DNA from: DATJPR01 sp963843525
GTDB taxonomy: Bacteria; Bacteroidota; Ignavibacteria; UBA10030; UBA6906
Direction of reading: 5' to 3'
Assembly: GCA_963843525.1 (NCBI GenBank)
Contig: CAWJKM010000005.1
Location: forward strand, 248,001-312,000
Length of the DNA: 64,000 nt
A model generated the notes under the pieces. The model was not told where the DNA came from, ran no database searches, and saw only the letters and a program-made list of their open reading frames with translations. The translations under genes and the position numbers were made by a program. Below are positions 8,554-18,380 of this stretch, piece by piece. Within the stretch, counting starts at the first letter, position 1. Every line of letters begins with the position of its first letter.

Positions 8554-10919
8554 GGGCGGTGGCGATCTCTGAAGCGTGTGGATTCCCCGCGGTCATTCTC
8601 GAGGTCGTTTCTTGACGCGCCGGGGTGGACCCGGTCGCCCGAGCCCCGCCTGGACCGGCGCCTGGGCTGTTCAATTTCCGGATACCGCACCCTGCTGTGA
8701 TAGGCGCCCACCAGGACGTTGAGGAATGCGCCGCGAATGCGCGTCAGGTCCTTGAGGGTCAGGGGACATTCGTCAAGCTCTCCCTCTTCGAACCGCTTTG
8801 TGATGAGGCCCGCAATGGTGTTTTCAATCCGCTCCGGCGTCGGTTCTTCAATCGTCCGCACCGCCGCCTCCACTGCGTCCGCAAGCATCATAATGCCCGT
8901 TTCCTTGGTCTGCGGCTTCGGGCCGGGATACCGATAGTCCGACTCTTTGATCTCGTCGATCTTTGACGGATTAGAATCCTGCCGTGCGATTTCCAGAGCC
9001 TTGCTGTAGAAGTAATCGATGCGCGTCGTGCCGTGATGCATCGGGATGAAGTCGATGACTTCTTCCGGCAGCCCGTATTCGCGCGCGAGGGCAATGCCGT
9101 CTTTCACATGTGAACAGATGATGAGCGAACTCATCCGCGGAGAGATCTTGTCATGACGGCTCCGGACCGTCTTCTGGTTCTCCACAAAATACGCCGGCTT
9201 TTCGATCTTCCCGATGTCATGAAAATATGCACCCACACGCGCGAGAATTTCGTTCGCCCCCACCGACGAGGCGGCCGCTTCCGCAAGTGTCGCCATGGAG
9301 ATGGAGTGATGATAGGTTCCCGGCGCCTGAACGGCGAGCATCCTGAGCAAGGGATGATTGAACTGGGCCAGTTCGAGAAGGGTCAGGTCGGTGGTGACTT
9401 TGAACACCCGTTCGAAAAAAACAAGAAGACCGTACGTGAGGACGGGAGAGATCACGGCATTGAGCAACCCGTACCCCAGTTGTGACATAATGACCGATAT
9501 TGAGGCAAACCGCTCGAGACCGAGTGCGACGATCGAGACGGCGTACCCGAGGAAGATGTATCCCAGTGATCGAAAAATCTGCGCGCGGTAACGCATGTCG
9601 CGGACAGTATAGACTGCCAGTGCACCTGCGACAAACGCGCAGAGAGCGGTGCCGTAATCATTTCCCCTGATGCCGGCAACCACAAACGCAATGATCACCG
9701 TGCCATAGAATCCCACACGGGAATCGAAGATGATGGTCAACAGCATCGAAGCAGCAGGAACGAAAATCAGAAATTCGATGGGGGCACGCGTGTCAATCTC
9801 CCTGGTCAGGTAGGCAAACACTCCTTCGAGAAGGATCAGTATCCCGATCAGGGCCAGACGCCGGTTGCTCGCAAAGATCCGTTTGCGGAACAGGTGGAGG
9901 TAGATTCCATAGAGCAGGATGACGATGAGGACATGGAGGAACATGCCGACGAACTGCCAGGGAGACCCACCCTCGGGACCGCGTTCAGCCTTTGCTTTCC
10001 TCAATGAATCCAGCCGGAGCTTGATCTCCGGTGTTATGCGCTCATGCTTGGAGATTATCCGTTCGTTCTCCTGCACATATCCCGCCGTCCGCGGGACCGC
10101 GTCGATGGCAGCCCCGACGGCCTGTTCTGTTTCTTCCGGATTATACTTGATGTTCGGCGCGATATGCTGGATGGCAATCCGGTAGGCCAGGTCGATGGGC
10201 TGTGGATCAGTCTGAAACCGTCCCTTCAGCGCCTGTTCAAGCAGCGTCACCACCTCTCCCTGGTCGAAAAACCGTATCCCGGGAACAATCTCTTCGTTGG
10301 TCCCATGCCGCAGGGCGATCTCCGGACGCGTAAGAGCCGATTTCGACCTGTCGAGAATTCCAGCCCGAAGGTAATCGTCGATCACCGATGTGATGGATTT
10401 TTGAAACTCTTCGAGGTGACCGCTCATCGCCAGTCCGGAGATGATCTCCCAGTCCCGTTCGGAAAGTGGGATCGAGAGACGCGCCGCTGCCTTTGCGAAT
10501 TCCACGGAATCGGGTCCTGCTTCAGGCGCGTTTCGGCGGAGGTCCCGGATGTAGGCCTCGCGCAGTTGAATAGCTTCTCGTGCTTCGCTGAAAAACTGCT
10601 GGAGTTGAAAGAGCTCCCGATCGGTCTCCGCACTGTCTCGTTCAAACACATCGTACACGTTTTGGCGCGCCTCTTCCACATCTAGCTGATACGCCTTCTC
10701 ATCACGGAGAATGGGAAAGGAGAACGGCGCGATCAGGTCATTTTGCGCCCAGATCGCTCCGACCTTGTAGTCGAATTCGATCGATTCTCCGCGTGGAAAG
10801 AGAAATGTGAGGAGAATCGCGAGCACGAGGGCGATGAGGATTTTGGTGACTACCGTCTTCCCCAGGTACACTCGTTTCAAAAGTGCAAAAATATGGATTC
10901 CGCGCGTTTCTTCAGGCAT
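8550..10919 (-). CDS. 7TM-HD family membrane phosphohydrolase (PgpH-like)
   Basis: A 789-residue membrane protein. One helix at about 24-42 is followed by a long extracytoplasmic 7TMR-HDED domain (about 60-320), a bundle of seven helices (about 323-505) and a cytoplasmic HD domain with HDIGK at 567-571 plus further His/Asp positions ('HVKDGIALAREYGLP', 'MHHGTTRIDYF'). PgpH of Listeria, the best studied member, hydrolyses cyclic-di-AMP, a nucleotide that controls potassium uptake. A kdp operon lies elsewhere in this window, but that link is inference. The 3' end overlaps xerD by 4 bases. Confidence 0.9.
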   Translation of the reverse strand: MPEETRGIHIFALLKRVYLGKTVVTKILIALVLAILLTFLFPRGESIEFDYKVGAIWAQNDLIAPFSFPILRDEKAYQLDVEEARQNVYDVFERDSAETDRELFQLQQFFSEAREAIQLREAYIRDLRRNAPEAGPDSVEFAKAAARLSIPLSERDWEIISGLAMSGHLEEFQKSITSVIDDYLRAGILDRSKSALTRPEIALRHGTNEEIVPGIRFFDQGEVVTLLEQALKGRFQTDPQPIDLAYRIAIQHIAPNIKYNPEETEQAVGAAIDAVPRTAGYVQENERIISKHERITPEIKLRLDSLRKAKAERGPEGGSPWQFVGMFLHVLIVILLYGIYLHLFRKRIFASNRRLALIGILILLEGVFAYLTREIDTRAPIEFLIFVPAASMLLTIIFDSRVGFYGTVIIAFVVAGIRGNDYGTALCAFVAGALAVYTVRDMRYRAQIFRSLGYIFLGYAVSIVALGLERFASISVIMSQLGYGLLNAVISPVLTYGLLVFFERVFKVTTDLTLLELAQFNHPLLRMLAVQAPGTYHHSISMATLAEAAASSVGANEILARVGAYFHDIGKIEKPAYFVENQKTVRSRHDKISPRMSSLIICSHVKDGIALAREYGLPEEVIDFIPMHHGTTRIDYFYSKALEIARQDSNPSKIDEIKESDYRYPGPKPQTKETGIMMLADAVEAAVRTIEEPTPERIENTIAGLITKRFEEGELDECPLTLKDLTRIRGAFLNVLVGAYHSRVRYPEIEQPRRRSRRGSGDRVHPGASRNDLENDRGESTRFRDRHRP

Positions 10920-11024
10920 GCGTTTTCAGGTGCACCACGTTATGTAAACTATAATATCGGGAGTTCGTTTCTGAATCGCAAGCAACGGTGAGAGCTGAGG
11001 GGGGAGAAAGGCTGCAGGGATCGT

Positions 11025-12125
11025 CTACCGGGGCTCCTTCTCCGGTTCTCCGTGCGAGACGGTGCCCATGAGAAGCGCTATGGGCTGTAAAGGAACGATG
11101 TGTTCACAGACAATCTTGATCATGGAGGTTATGGGGATCGCAAGCACCATGCCCCATACGCCCCACACCCAACCCCAGAAGATCAGGGAAAGAAGAACCA
11201 CGAGCGGACTGAGATCAAGCGACGATCCCATGAGCTTCGGCTCAAAGAAATTGCCGATCACGCTGTGAAGAACGATCAGCACGCCAAGGAGGCTCAACAC
11301 CAGCCCCCACGATTGTCCTCCAAGGATACACGAAAGGACGGGAAGAAGAACGGCAATGAGCGGGCCGAGGTTGGGAATGTAATTCAGGAAAAACGTCAGG
11401 GTCCCGATAAAGAGAGGAAAGTCAACTCCGAAAAGCAAAAGGACGACTACGGTCACTCCTGCAACGGCAACGTTGATCAGCGTCTTCGTGACGAGATACC
11501 GACGGATCCCTGAATTGATTTGCGCCAGGATCTGTGTGAGTCGATAGGAATCCTCGGTTGAGAAGGCGCTGTAGACCTTCGTGGAAAAATCTTCGCTGCC
11601 AAGCAGAAGGAAAATCAGAAAGAGGAACATCAGGAACATGTTGGTCAACAAGCTGAAGAACGACCCTGCACCTGAGGCAAGGAAACTTGTCACCGATGAA
11701 AGCTGAATGGATTCAGTAAGGTCAATATGCGCAACATGGCGTCCCAGCTTTCCGGATAGCTCGGTGAGCAACTGATCGACGGATTGAACCAGTTGCTGAA
11801 AATTCCCCTGGTAATTCGGCGCCTGGGCAACGATGTTCTGAATTCCGCCCGTGATAATGAGCGAGATGCCCCCAAGGAACGCTCCGACGATCAGCAGGAC
11901 GAGGAGGATGCAAACGGCAAGCGGCACCCGTCTGACCCGCAGAAAGGAAACCAGGGGCTTGAAGAGCTGGGAGAGAATCATCGCGAATACCAGCGGAAGG
12001 AGCACTTCCATGAGCTCCTGGAGGACAAAGACGACTCCCACAAGGGTGATGAAGGCAAGAAAGAATGCGCTCAACTTGCCGTAGTTCATTCCCTTGCTGA
12101 GGAAGTCCGTTCGATTTTGGGTCAT
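11025..12125 (-). CDS. AI-2E family transporter (PerM/YdiK-like permease)
   Basis: A 366-residue polytopic protein with about eight membrane segments, an extracytoplasmic loop between the N-terminal helix pairs and the rest, and the glycine-rich signature 'LTFFLNYIPNLGPLIAVLLPVL' region of the UPF0118/AI-2E family. Family members export autoinducer-2 or act as Na+/H+ antiporters; most are uncharacterised. It lies 16 bases downstream of the Fe-S oxidoreductase gene and runs the same way. Family membership is clear and substrate is unknown. Confidence 0.88.
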   Translation of the reverse strand: MTQNRTDFLSKGMNYGKLSAFFLAFITLVGVVFVLQELMEVLLPLVFAMILSQLFKPLVSFLRVRRVPLAVCILLVLLIVGAFLGGISLIITGGIQNIVAQAPNYQGNFQQLVQSVDQLLTELSGKLGRHVAHIDLTESIQLSSVTSFLASGAGSFFSLLTNMFLMFLFLIFLLLGSEDFSTKVYSAFSTEDSYRLTQILAQINSGIRRYLVTKTLINVAVAGVTVVVLLLFGVDFPLFIGTLTFFLNYIPNLGPLIAVLLPVLSCILGGQSWGLVLSLLGVLIVLHSVIGNFFEPKLMGSSLDLSPLVVLLSLIFWGWVWGVWGMVLAIPITSMIKIVCEHIVPLQPIALLMGTVSHGEPEKEPR

Positions 12126-12141
12126 GAACTGATTCTCCGGT

Positions 12142-14130
12142 TCACTCTTCTTTCAGGGCCTCAAGGACCAGCTCCGCGATGTCTTTCACCTTGGTGTTCT
12201 CTCCCACCCCGCGCTCCTTCACACCATCGGTCAGCATGGTCATGCAGAATGGACAGCCTGTTCCGATGACATCCGGCCGGACGGCCAGTGCCTGATCGGT
12301 ACGTTCAAGGTTTACTCTCCGTCCCTCCGTTTCTTCCATCCACATCCGCCCTCCGCCCGCGCCGCAGCAGAAGCTGCGGGACTTCGTGCGTTCCATTTCA
12401 ACCCTGACGGTCCCGTCAATCGCATCGATGAGCCCGCGCGGGGCGTCATACACATCGTTGTATCGTCCGAGATAACACGGGTCGTGGAACGTCACCGTTT
12501 TCGCGGCAGTCGGCTTGAGGGAAAGCCTGCCCTCGCCGATCAGTCGCTCCAGGAATTCAGAGTGATGCGTTACTTCATAGTGACCGCCGAACTGCCGGTA
12601 CTCTTTGGAGAGTGATTGGAGACAGTGGGGACAGGTGACCAGAATCTTCCTGACGCCATACCCGTTCAGCGTCGCAATATTGTCGGCCATGAGCTGCTGG
12701 GCGAGGTATTCATTGCCCATCCGGCGGGCGGGATCACCGGTGCACTTTTCTTCCGTGCCGAGGATGGCAAAATCGACACCCGCCTTTTTCAAAAGGGTCG
12801 CGAACGCTTTCGTGACCGTTTGATACCGTGCATCGTAGGCACCGGCGCAGCCCACCCAGAAGAGATATTCGGCATGTTTTTTCTCCGCCAGGACGGGAAT
12901 GCCAAGATCGCGTGCCCAGTCGGCGCGCGTGGAATGTCCGAACGCCCAGGGAGTGAAATTCCGCTCAAGATTTGAAAACGTGACTTTCAGTTCATCGGGA
13001 AACCGCGATTCATTCAGCACGAGTCCCTTCCGGAGATCGACGATGGTGTCGAGATGCTCGATCGTGACCGGACATTCCTGCATGCACGCCATGCAGGTGG
13101 TACACGCCCAGAGCTCCTGCTCGGTGATGAACCCATCGAGGAGCTGGTGTCCTCCCTCTGCATTCCCCTCCGATGCCGCGCGCTCGAAGAGCCTGCTCCG
13201 GACATCCGTTATGATCTTCTTCGGATTGAGTTTCTTCCCAGTCCCGTTTGCAGGGCAAACAGAGGTACAGCGTCCGCATTCGGTGCAGGTGTATCCGTCG
13301 AGCAGTTGTTTCCAGGTGAGATCGCCGATATCGGTCGCTCCATATTTCGTCAGGGTCTCGTCGGCAAGATTGATCGGCTTGATGGCCCCCCGGGGCTGAA
13401 GGGATCCGAAGTACACGTTGGGGATCGATGTCAGGACGTGCAGGTGCTTGGACGAAGGAAGGTAATTGAGGAACCCGAGGACCACCAGGACGTGACTCCA
13501 GAGGAACACCTGAAAAAGTGTTGCCGCCGAAGGACCATCGAACAACGGCGCGAGGTACGCGGAGAAGACATGGCCGTGATTCTGAATGGCTGCCGGGTCA
13601 AACGCCGCTCTCGTGGCATTCTGGCCGAACATCGTCACCATGACCAGGAGGATCAGCGTGAGGATGATGATGGCGTCGGATCGGGAATGCCCCTCGACCT
13701 GCAGGCGCTTCGGGGGAAAGAAGATTCGACGTGCAAGGGAAACGAGGCAGACGAGGACCACCACTGCGCCAAAAGCATCTTCAAGGGTCAGCAGGGGCGA
13801 ATAGATGGGTCCGAGAAAGGAAAGAGAAAAACCCGGGAACAGTCCTTCGCCGATCGATTCAACGACGGCCGCGAGGAGAATGACAAAACCCCAGAAGATG
13901 CAGAAGTGAAGAAACCCTGCGAACGGCTCACGCAGAAGCTTCGATTGCCCGAAGGCGATTCGAAGAACACGCGACAAGCGTGCACCGGGCCGGTCAAAGC
14001 GGTTCTCCGGCTTTCCGAGTTTCAGGTTCGCAAGAAGCCGGCGAACGCGAAGAGAAAAGAAAATGAATGCGGCAAGAAGGAGGAGGGCAAAAAGGATCGG
14101 TTGAACGCTCACCATTGCGGTACTATCCAT
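12142..14130 (-). CDS. Membrane-bound (Fe-S) oxidoreductase with NarI-like, 4Fe-4S and CCG domains
   Basis: A 662-residue protein. The N-terminal third has five or more membrane helices resembling the NarI cytochrome-b region. Then come two [4Fe-4S] motifs, 'CTECGRCTSVCP' and 'CTTCMACMQECP', and two cysteine-rich CCG domains as in HdrD/GlpC: 'FWVGCAGAYDARY...KCTGDPARR' and 'HDPCYLGRYN...SFCCGAGGGRMWM'. This architecture belongs to membrane oxidoreductases that pass electrons between a soluble partner and menaquinone; ETF:menaquinone oxidoreductases look like this. No etfAB genes are adjacent, so the partner is unknown. It is followed 16 bases later by the AI-2E permease gene. Confidence 0.85.
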   Translation of the reverse strand: MDSTAMVSVQPILFALLLLAAFIFFSLRVRRLLANLKLGKPENRFDRPGARLSRVLRIAFGQSKLLREPFAGFLHFCIFWGFVILLAAVVESIGEGLFPGFSLSFLGPIYSPLLTLEDAFGAVVVLVCLVSLARRIFFPPKRLQVEGHSRSDAIIILTLILLVMVTMFGQNATRAAFDPAAIQNHGHVFSAYLAPLFDGPSAATLFQVFLWSHVLVVLGFLNYLPSSKHLHVLTSIPNVYFGSLQPRGAIKPINLADETLTKYGATDIGDLTWKQLLDGYTCTECGRCTSVCPANGTGKKLNPKKIITDVRSRLFERAASEGNAEGGHQLLDGFITEQELWACTTCMACMQECPVTIEHLDTIVDLRKGLVLNESRFPDELKVTFSNLERNFTPWAFGHSTRADWARDLGIPVLAEKKHAEYLFWVGCAGAYDARYQTVTKAFATLLKKAGVDFAILGTEEKCTGDPARRMGNEYLAQQLMADNIATLNGYGVRKILVTCPHCLQSLSKEYRQFGGHYEVTHHSEFLERLIGEGRLSLKPTAAKTVTFHDPCYLGRYNDVYDAPRGLIDAIDGTVRVEMERTKSRSFCCGAGGGRMWMEETEGRRVNLERTDQALAVRPDVIGTGCPFCMTMLTDGVKERGVGENTKVKDIAELVLEALKEE

Positions 14131-14152
14131 AGGGTGGAAAAAAGCATCAGGG

Positions 14153-15052
14153 TCAGCTCACCCGCATCTCGCCTTCGAACACAGTGACGGCCCTTCCTCC
14201 TACCGCAACCGCCGTCACCCGGTCGTTGTCGACGTCGAGCCGGACCAGGACTCTCCCCTTCCTGCCGATCGGGTCCCCCTGTTCACCGGTGAGAAGAATC
14301 GTCGGCCCCGGGTCTTGCAGGTGTCCTCGCTCGAACAAATACGCCCCGAGCGGGCCGTTTGAAGAGCCGGTGACCGGGTCCTCCACGATTCCCACCGTGG
14401 GTGCAAAGAAACGGGAATGGAAGGCCGACGTCCGGTCGACACATTCCGTCGTGAAGACACAAAGCCCTTCGATGTTACGATTAGCCAGAAATTGGGTCAT
14501 TGCGAGAAAATTGGGTTTCATCGCAAAGATGGTATGCAGGCGACGAATCGGAACATAGAGATATCCCGCAACGACGATCGGGATGTGGTTCTCGAAATCT
14601 TCCATCTGGATGTTCAGGATTCTCATCACGTCCAGTTTGTGATGGCCTGCCCGGACAAATTCCGGGACAGGAAGTCCGAGAAACACTTGTGTCGCATCGT
14701 CGCGCTTGTCGACCTGGACCGGAAGGACGCCCGATTTCGATTCGAGATTGAATTTATATGATCCCTGCTTCTCCATCCCCAACATCCCTTCTTCCGAAAG
14801 AGCGAAAAAGCTGGCCACCGTCGCGTGGCCGCACAATGCGACTTCGGTGGTCGGTGTGAACCAGCGGATGCGTATATCGGCGCCGGGTGTCTCGGGATGA
14901 AGGAGAAAGGCCGTTTCGGAAGCAGCGACTTCGAAAGCGATCCGTTGCATTTGCTGCTCGCTCAGACCATCCGCATTCAAAACCACACCTGCGGGATTTC
15001 CGGTCAAGGGAGTGTCCGTGAACGCGTCGACGTGTTTAAATCGGATTTTCAT
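14153..15052 (-). CDS. PhzF family isomerase/epimerase
   Basis: A 299-residue protein of the PhzF/diaminopimelate-epimerase fold. The start 'FKHVDAFTDTPLTGNPAGVV' is the family hallmark and the catalytic glutamate is in 'VAASETAFLL' (E46). The mid-protein 'LCGHATVASFFAL' and late 'VEDPVTGSSNGPLGAYL' motifs complete the two pseudo-symmetric halves. No phenazine genes are near, so this is one of the many PhzF proteins of unknown substrate. Its ATG overlaps the stop of the preceding DUF4905-like gene by 4 bases. Confidence 0.92.
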   Translation of the reverse strand: MKIRFKHVDAFTDTPLTGNPAGVVLNADGLSEQQMQRIAFEVAASETAFLLHPETPGADIRIRWFTPTTEVALCGHATVASFFALSEEGMLGMEKQGSYKFNLESKSGVLPVQVDKRDDATQVFLGLPVPEFVRAGHHKLDVMRILNIQMEDFENHIPIVVAGYLYVPIRRLHTIFAMKPNFLAMTQFLANRNIEGLCVFTTECVDRTSAFHSRFFAPTVGIVEDPVTGSSNGPLGAYLFERGHLQDPGPTILLTGEQGDPIGRKGRVLVRLDVDNDRVTAVAVGGRAVTVFEGEMRVS

Positions 15053-15939
15053 GATGTGAAGCTCGAATCGCGGGAAGCGCCGACGGGGACGGCGATCAAC
15101 GTCCTCCGTTCGCGAATGCAGTACAATGTCTCACGGAAGACGAAAAACGGATCAGGTACGACGCGGGTTGTATCTGCATCAAGAATGCGTTTGAAAATCG
15201 TCCGTTGTTGTCCCGTGTCAATCATTAACAAAATGTGCCGGTAGTGCGGATTATCCGTGGTGCTTTCGGGTCGCTGCTCATGAAAGGAGACTGCAATACG
15301 GCTGTTATGGAGAAATACCTCAACCGGTGCATCTGCCATCCGTCCAGAGATAAAAGGTTCTATCCTTTCGAGGAGCCCGGGGTTGCCCGCAACAGCCTCT
15401 TCCAGGAGCACGGGAAACTCAACCGGATCATCCGGAAGAGGAAAATCTTCTGCACGAGTCGAATCGACCGATCCATGCGTGGTCCCGTCCTGCAGCGATA
15501 TCTCGAAGAATGCCGACCCGGACATTGTCGCAGCCTCACCCACGAGATTCTCACCCGCAACTCCCCGGAGGACGAGATCCGGACGTCCCCACAACTTCTT
15601 TCCCGTGGGAATATTGACGGCAATGATTCCATGTGGAAGAGGCATATCCGGTGACGAAAACCCGTGCAACAACAGCGTATCCCGAATCACCGTCGAAATC
15701 CCGATCCACCACTGGTCGCCGAACCCCGAGTCGCGCCAGAGCAAATGTCCACTGGTCTGGTCAAGACAAAAAAAAGCGGCCTGTTTAGCCTCCGGATCAC
15801 GTTCTTCCCCGACGAGAAACCGGCTATCTACCGCTCGCAGATGCCACAATACACCGCTCGTGGTGAATTCCCAGAGCGGGTCTACCGTATCCTTACCAAA
15901 TAGATCGAAAAGCCGCACTCTCGGAGCCCCGATTCGCAA
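15049..15939 (-). CDS. DUF4905-like protein of unknown function
   Basis: A 296-residue protein without signal peptide or membrane segment. It has repeated Trp- and Gly-containing beta-strand blocks ('PLWEFTTSGVLWHLR', 'GHLLWRDSGFGDQWW', 'IPTGKKLWGRPDLVLRG') that suggest a small propeller-like, PQQ-repeat-style fold. It resembles the DUF4905 proteins of Bacteroidota as I remember them; the family name is recall, not a search. It overlaps the PhzF gene by 4 bases, so the two are probably translated together. No function can be assigned. The 95 bases between it and rdgB hold nothing I recognise. Confidence 0.65.
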   Translation of the reverse strand: MRIGAPRVRLFDLFGKDTVDPLWEFTTSGVLWHLRAVDSRFLVGEERDPEAKQAAFFCLDQTSGHLLWRDSGFGDQWWIGISTVIRDTLLLHGFSSPDMPLPHGIIAVNIPTGKKLWGRPDLVLRGVAGENLVGEAATMSGSAFFEISLQDGTTHGSVDSTRAEDFPLPDDPVEFPVLLEEAVAGNPGLLERIEPFISGRMADAPVEVFLHNSRIAVSFHEQRPESTTDNPHYRHILLMIDTGQQRTIFKRILDADTTRVVPDPFFVFRETLYCIRERRTLIAVPVGASRDSSFTS

Positions 15940-16034
15940 GATTTAGTAAACAAGATAAGAATGAGAAGGTGGAAGGTCAATAGAAGTGTTCAGGAGAATG
16001 ACACTCCGAGAAATGGGTTGAACGGGAGGTGGAT

Positions 16035-16643
16035 CTACCGTCCCGGGTGGAGCTGCAGGAAATCTCGCATGAGTTTGGAGGCCCGTCCTCTGTGACTCAC
16101 GGAGTTCTTCAAATCCGGGTCCATTTCGGCGAAGGATTGGTCAAGACCCCGCGGCTGGAAGACAGGATCATACCCAAATCCCCGTTCTCCGCGAGGTTCT
16201 TCAAGAATTACTCCTTCGCACACGCCTTCGACGACTGTCTCAGAGTGGTCCCACCCGACCAAAGCCAGGATGCACCGGAATTGTGCGCCGCGGCGACGTT
16301 GCGGAACCCCGAGAAGTGCATGGAGAAGCTTCGCCACGTTGTCCCGATAGGTGGCTTCCGGTCCGGCAAACCGGGCGGAATAAACGCCCGGATCCTTAAT
16401 GAGATAGAAGACCTCCAGGCCCGTGTCGTCGGCAAGTGCGGGAAGGCCGGTAAGCCGATGGACCTCGCGGGCTTTCTTGAGGGCATTCTCTTCGAGTGTC
16501 TCTCCATCCTCGGCAATTTCACCCACCGCCGGGAACTCTTCGAGAGTGACAATGGAAATGTCGAGATCTGAAAAAAGCCTCCCGAATTCTTTCGCCTTGT
16601 CTTCATTGTGCGTCGCGAGGACGATGCGTTTTGTGAGGCCCAT
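16035..16643 (-). CDS. rdgB: Non-canonical purine NTP pyrophosphatase (RdgB/HAM1)
   Basis: A 202-residue ITPase that hydrolyses dITP/ITP and XTP so they are not built into DNA. The start 'IVLATHNEDKAKEF' is the substrate-binding motif. 'ETLEENALKKAREV' and 'ALADDTGLEV' carry the conserved acidic residues and 'GYDPVFQP' and 'VSHRGRA' close the active site. Length and motif order are normal. It is 11 bases downstream of the SemiSWEET gene and shares its direction. Confidence 0.95.
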   Translation of the reverse strand: MGLTKRIVLATHNEDKAKEFGRLFSDLDISIVTLEEFPAVGEIAEDGETLEENALKKAREVHRLTGLPALADDTGLEVFYLIKDPGVYSARFAGPEATYRDNVAKLLHALLGVPQRRRGAQFRCILALVGWDHSETVVEGVCEGVILEEPRGERGFGYDPVFQPRGLDQSFAEMDPDLKNSVSHRGRASKLMRDFLQLHPGR

Positions 16644-16654
16644 GGCTCATTCCA

Positions 16655-16912
16655 TCAGACTGCAGTGCGGGGGAAAAACTTATAATAGAGATTCACGAAC
16701 GCACCCAGGCCGGTCAAAGTGTTGAGAATGGAAAAGACGATATCGTTCCGGCCTATGGCGTAAATGGTCAGACAGACGCTTCCCAACGCCGAGAGAATAA
16801 GGAAGAGTGTGTTTGCACCACATTTGCCCTCCCGGAGAGTCTCAAGCGTCTGGGGAAGCCAGCAAATTGCCACCAGGAGAAGGCCAAGATAACCGACGAA
16901 TTGAAGCATCAT
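16655..16912 (-). CDS. SemiSWEET family small transporter (PQ-loop)
   Basis: An 85-residue protein made of three membrane helices with the proline-glutamine pair of the first helix at P20-Q21 ('AICWLPQTLETLREGK') and 'SILNTLTGLGAFVNLYYK' in the third. That is the single triple-helix bundle of bacterial SemiSWEETs, which dimerise to move sugars through the membrane. Length is typical. It lies between radA and rdgB, 12 and 11 bases away, so it is probably co-transcribed with them. Confidence 0.88.
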   Translation of the reverse strand: MMLQFVGYLGLLLVAICWLPQTLETLREGKCGANTLFLILSALGSVCLTIYAIGRNDIVFSILNTLTGLGAFVNLYYKFFPRTAV

Positions 16913-16924
16913 GTGTGCAACGGA

Positions 16925-18310
16925 TCAGTTTTCGAATGGGGGATGCAAGAGTTTCGCAATCGCTTGATCAATGGTTTCCACCTCGAGAACGGTGGCAGTC
17001 GGATCCTGACGCCCGATTTTTCCGTTTCTCTTCGGCGTGATGATATGTTTGAATCCGAGTTTCGTCGCCTCGGTCACCCGGCGTTCGATCTGATTCACCG
17101 TCCGGATCTCTCCCCCGAGACCTACCTCGCCGATCACGACGGCCTCCCGGTCTACCGGGGTATCGCGAAGACTTGAAACAATAGACACCGCCATGCCGAG
17201 GTCGGCAGCCGGTTCGTCGAGCCGGACGCCACCGGCGACATTGACAAAAACGTCATATTGACCGACATGCACCCCAACGCGTTTTTCCAGTACAGCCAGA
17301 AGCATCTGGAGTCGGCGGGTGTCAAAGCCCGTGGCAGTGCGCTGTGGAACACCATAGCTCGTCGGGGCGACAAGCGCCTGGACCTCCACCAGCAGGGGAC
17401 GTGTCCCCTCGATGCTTGCGACCACTGTGGACCCTGACGCTTCCGGCCGACGTTCGGAGAGAAAAACTTCGGAGGGATTGGTCACCTCGCGCAATCCCCG
17501 GTCATGCATTTCAAAAATGCCGATTTCATTTGTGGAACCGAACCGGTTCTTCATTGCGCGAAGGATCCGGTAGGCATGGTGCCGTTCGCCCTCAAACTGA
17601 ATCACCGTGTCCACCATATGCTCCACCACCCGCGGGCCTGCAATCGCGCCTTCCTTCGTTACATGGCCGACCAGGAAAACCGGCATCTCCCTGGTTTTTG
17701 CCATCCTCATGAACCTTGCGGTGGACTCACGAACCTGGCTTACCGTCCCGGGGGCGCTTTCGAGGTCCGGACGGAACATGGTCTGAATCGAGTCAACAAT
17801 GACAACGTCCGGTTTCGTTTTCTCGATGAGGGCTTCAATGATATCCAGGTTTGTTTCGGCAAGCAGAAACATCTTATTCGATGGAGCCGTTTCCAGTCTC
17901 TCTGCCCGCATTCTGATTTGACTGACCGATTCCTCGCCGGTGATATAGAGAATGATGTGCGAAGGGAGCGAGGCTGCCATCTGCATCATGAGGGTCGACT
18001 TTCCGATCCCCGGGTCACCGCCGATGAGGATCAACGAGCCGGGGACAATTCCACCTCCAAGCACCCGATCGAATTCCTGTATGCGTGTCGGGATGCGCGA
18101 CTCCGACCTGAACTCTACTTCCGTAATCGGAACCGGAGCAACCGCATTTCTCAGCGAAACTCCTCCACCGCCTTTGCGTGATCCTCTGGCCGGCGCGCTG
18201 ACTTCTTCGACGAAGGAATTCCACGCTCCGCAATTCGGGCACTTCCCTGCCCACCGCGCACTTTCGTAGGCGCACGACTGACAGACATATGTCGACCGGG
18301 TCTTTGCCAT
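16925..18310 (-). CDS. radA: DNA repair protein RadA
   Basis: A 461-residue RecA-like branch-migration factor. The N-terminal C4 zinc finger has its four cysteines at C10, C13, C24 and C27 ('YVCQSCAYES', 'GKCPNCGAWN'). Walker A 'GDPGIGKST' is at about 98-106, the RadA-specific 'KNRFGSTNEIG' follows the core, and the C-terminal Lon-protease-like domain ends the protein. The reading frame stays open 84 codons further upstream, but that part has no family similarity and would run through the divergent gene's leader. ATG 18310 gives MAKTRS, the standard RadA start. A divergent promoter region to the M1 peptidase occupies 18311-18380. Confidence 0.95.
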   Translation of the reverse strand: MAKTRSTYVCQSCAYESARWAGKCPNCGAWNSFVEEVSAPARGSRKGGGGVSLRNAVAPVPITEVEFRSESRIPTRIQEFDRVLGGGIVPGSLILIGGDPGIGKSTLMMQMAASLPSHIILYITGEESVSQIRMRAERLETAPSNKMFLLAETNLDIIEALIEKTKPDVVIVDSIQTMFRPDLESAPGTVSQVRESTARFMRMAKTREMPVFLVGHVTKEGAIAGPRVVEHMVDTVIQFEGERHHAYRILRAMKNRFGSTNEIGIFEMHDRGLREVTNPSEVFLSERRPEASGSTVVASIEGTRPLLVEVQALVAPTSYGVPQRTATGFDTRRLQMLLAVLEKRVGVHVGQYDVFVNVAGGVRLDEPAADLGMAVSIVSSLRDTPVDREAVVIGEVGLGGEIRTVNQIERRVTEATKLGFKHIITPKRNGKIGRQDPTATVLEVETIDQAIAKLLHPPFEN

Positions 18311-18380
18311 CACACCAAGATACCATGCGAAGATGTGAGATTCAATTTGCTGATCACAACATGTCTCATTATCTTTCCCT

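Noticed and set aside
12142..14130. Archaeal-type heterodisulfide reductase HdrD
   Set aside because: CCG domains are shared, but the NarI-like membrane part and lack of Hdr partners fit a menaquinone-linked oxidoreductase better.
13054..14187. 377-codon plus-strand frame opposite the Fe-S oxidoreductase
   Set aside because: Antisense shadow of conserved cysteine motifs and helices.
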